Source: Cylindrotheca closterium (Eukaryota; Bacillariophyta; Bacillariophyceae; Bacillariales; Bacillariaceae). Taken from it: a DNA stretch of 64,000 nt. The stretch lies in NCBI GenBank assembly GCA_933822405.4, contig CAKOGP040001847.1, positions 216,081 to 280,080 on the forward strand. The letters run 5' to 3'. The first letter of the stretch is position 1, and every line of letters starts with the position of its first letter. Below are positions 62,117-64,000 of this stretch, in pieces. The position numbers and the translations under genes were made by a program. The notes under the pieces were generated by a model. It saw only the letters and a list, made by a program, of their open reading frames with translations. It was not told the DNA's origin and searched no databases.

Positions 62117-63992
62117 TTACACATTGGCATTTGAATTGGCGGATGGTGAACTCATTTGCTCCAAGAGCCGCCGCTGGACATTGCTCCATCGAGGCTGACG
62201 CGAGAAAAAGCCAGGCACTTTCTGCTCAAAATCCAATCCTTTCAAGGCAATGACAAATGGATCCTTGTCCCAAAATGGTTTCTTGCGCTGTTCACCAGCT
62301 TGTTCGGAATGGGCACGTATAATGTTACGATACACAGAATCGGGACTCCCACATCCTCTGACGTCCAGAACTGACAGGCTGTGCTTTGGATGGTGAGATC
62401 GAATCGCATTCGCCAGCAACCGCCCATCACTCCCTTCGACCTTCTCGAGTCCTCGACGGGTTCCCGTGTCACGAAATTGCATGCCAATGGTCAGCTGTCG
62501 GCAGTTTTGGAGTCGTAGCTCAGACAGGCTGTCACGACAGACATTCAGCAGATGAAACAAAGAGTCGGCCGTCAACTTGGTGCAAAAGCTCAGGTCCAAG
62601 GTATACAAGTTGCAAAGGCGAGAGGCTAGGGTTTCGACTCCTTGATCAGTTAGGCGTTTGCAATATCGCATTTGCAGATGCCGCAGCTGCGGAACATATT
62701 CCACCAGACGCTCCTGAAACAATATGAAAGAAAGGAAGGGAAGAAGGTCAGCAACGAGCGTAAATGTAAGAGTACTCATTGGAAGACGTTTCAGTGCAAG
62801 ACGCAGATTAGATCAAATAATTGACGTACCACAAATTGATCCGATAGGCGATGGCATTCGCTGACAGTAAGACTCGTCAGCTGATTCATGTTGGCAAAAG
62901 ATAACGCAATATCATCAGAGAGGCTATAGCATCCCCATAGGTTCAGGATCACCAATTTGTCACCCGATCTATGGAACTGCAAATTTCGAAGTTTGATGCA
63001 GCCCCACAGCGTCAATTGTTTCAGTCGAATGCACTTGGTAGTAATCACATCAATGCTGCATGGGAAGAAGAATCATCATGACATTGAGGTGAGAAGAATG
63101 AGTCCCAAAACCAAGACGGATCAATCAATCATCAAGTATTCACAGATTGATTCCAACATGATGGTATCGTCGCGTACCTTTGATCAGTGATACGGTAATT
63201 GTCCCTCATGAAAAGGGCTCGAAGCTGGGGCAAGTGTTGAATGGAAAGTCCAGCTTTATCCGTAATTGGGACGTAGGACAACTCCAGAACTTGCAGTTTG
63301 GTGCATGAGTTGCATATGGCGATGACTCCTTCATCGGAAACCTTTTCCAGGCCCTTGAGATAGAGTACTTGTAGTGTCGAGTGAATGTGTTGGGAAAGTA
63401 GAATCATGGTGGAGTTGTCAAGATTGCGGCATCGAGACAAATCCAGAGACTCGAGTTTCCGAAGGTGCGGAATGGAAAGATGCAAATCCTCCTTTTCCAA
63501 GCACACAAAGCCGTCCAATACTAGACTTTTAAGACTTGAATAACTGTGCGACAATATACCTCGGAGAAATGGTCTTGAAAAGTTGGCAATATTCTTGTCG
63601 TTGCAATCAATCGTAGTCGCTACACCCCAATCTTTCACAATGCTCTTCCATAAATTGCACACCAGTCGGCATGCTACCCTTTGTGATAGCTTGAGAAAGG
63701 GTAATACTAAGGGCAAGATGATCTCCGAAGTGTCTGAATGTAACGTCCACAGTGGGGAGGTATGCTCGATTCGGTCGTCTCTTGAATTCAGCGGTGGTTG
63801 CTCGGTTCCCCCAGTTCCACGTGTAGCACGATGTTGATTCCTATTCCCAGCTTTGATATTGCTGGATGTGTTTTTAGCAGTGGATGGTTGATCCTCTTGA
63901 AGCTGAGAGTCCGATGATTGAAACAACCGGAGCCGCTGGCGCAAGAATACCTGTTCGTGTTCGGCAAAAGTGTCATGATGAATCTCAGTCAC
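62117..63992 (-). CDS. F-box / leucine-rich-repeat protein (FBXL-like), 5' partial
   Basis: Exons on the minus strand: up to the edge-63178, 63055-62830 and 62713-62117. Introns of 122 nt (63056-63177) and 116 nt (62714-62829) have GTAC donors and GCAG/TTCAG acceptors. Joins read ITDQ-S-IDVITTK and SDQFV-ERLVEY. At least 545 aa are encoded here. The first in-frame codon near the edge is GTG and the frame stays open to base 64000, so the start probably lies outside. An F-box-like segment (SEIILPLVLPFLKLSQRVACRLVCNLWKS) is followed by about ten cysteine-containing LRRs such as LESLDLSRCRNLD and LKQLTLWGCIKL. By family it is the substrate receptor of an SCF ubiquitin ligase. Confidence 0.82.
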
Positions 63993-64000
63993 GGCATTCT

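Noticed and set aside
63990..63992. GTG as start codon of the F-box/LRR gene
   Set aside because: The frame stays open to the window edge and GTG starts are not expected in nuclear genes; the true start is probably beyond base 64000.
1..64000. tRNA or rRNA genes
   Set aside because: I found no cloverleaf with matching A and B boxes and no rRNA-like stretch by reading; a covariance-model search could still find a tRNA.

Overview
The window is nuclear DNA from a photosynthetic stramenopile, most likely a diatom. The protein-coding genes are large. Several are interrupted by one or two short GT-AG introns of about 67 to 182 nt with GTAnGT-type donors. Several presequences join a signal peptide to a plastid-type Phe motif (ASAF-like). 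The protein families also fit a diatom: DUF6824, helicase-associated (HA) repeats, DUF4116, pfam11316 rhamnosyltransferase, cAMP-receptor-like 7TM proteins and PAP/fibrillin. No rRNA, tRNA, CRISPR array or intact transposon was recognised.

Layout. 0.1-1.5 kb: a methyltransferase (-). 1.5-5 kb: a gene desert with two related 20-bp minisatellites and a decayed HA-domain gene. 5.4-16.7 kb: a cytochrome P450-like gene, an unknown two-exon gene with an upstream in-frame TGA, a plastid acyl-ACP/acyl-CoA synthetase, a GT8 glycosyltransferase, an RWD/DUF1115 protein and an acidic tail-anchored protein with an internal repeat. 16.9-18.1 kb: an unknown locus in two overlapping frames.

18.47-31.4 kb: a recent tandem array of the form P-Q-P-Q-P-R. 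P (about 1.28 kb) is the 3' part of a gene for a secreted or membrane repeat protein that is intact only in the rightmost copy (30220-31368). Q (about 4.3 kb) carries a small unknown gene, a two-exon DUF6824 gene and a GNAT acetyltransferase. The middle P looks like a chimera of the two outer Ps, as an unequal crossover between them would produce.

33-49 kb: a Cys-rich type II membrane protein, a divergent pair (an acidic protein with a plastid-type presequence and a prolyl 4-hydroxylase), a membrane-anchored aspartic protease, a PAP/fibrillin, a Ser/Lys-rich protein, a Vps33-like SM protein and a two-exon fusion of an AlkB-type 2OG-Fe(II) dioxygenase to an SRA/YDG domain. The fusion is the most remarkable single gene, a possible reader-plus-eraser of modified cytosine.

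49-64 kb: a 7TM receptor, three single-unit PQ-loop/SemiSWEET-like genes (one alone, two in tandem), a DUF4116 repeat protein, a DUF4034-like membrane protein, a rhamnosyltransferase-like GT, a LURP1/tubby-like protein with a plastid-type presequence, and a three-exon F-box/LRR gene that runs off the right edge.

Genes are closely packed outside the two deserts. Several pairs are convergent with gaps of 37-160 bp, and several are divergent with 220-340 bp shared promoters. No single pathway links the window. Plastid lipid functions (acyl-ACP synthetase, fibrillin) and endomembrane or cell-surface functions (GT8, rhamnosyltransferase, protease, Vps33) recur.
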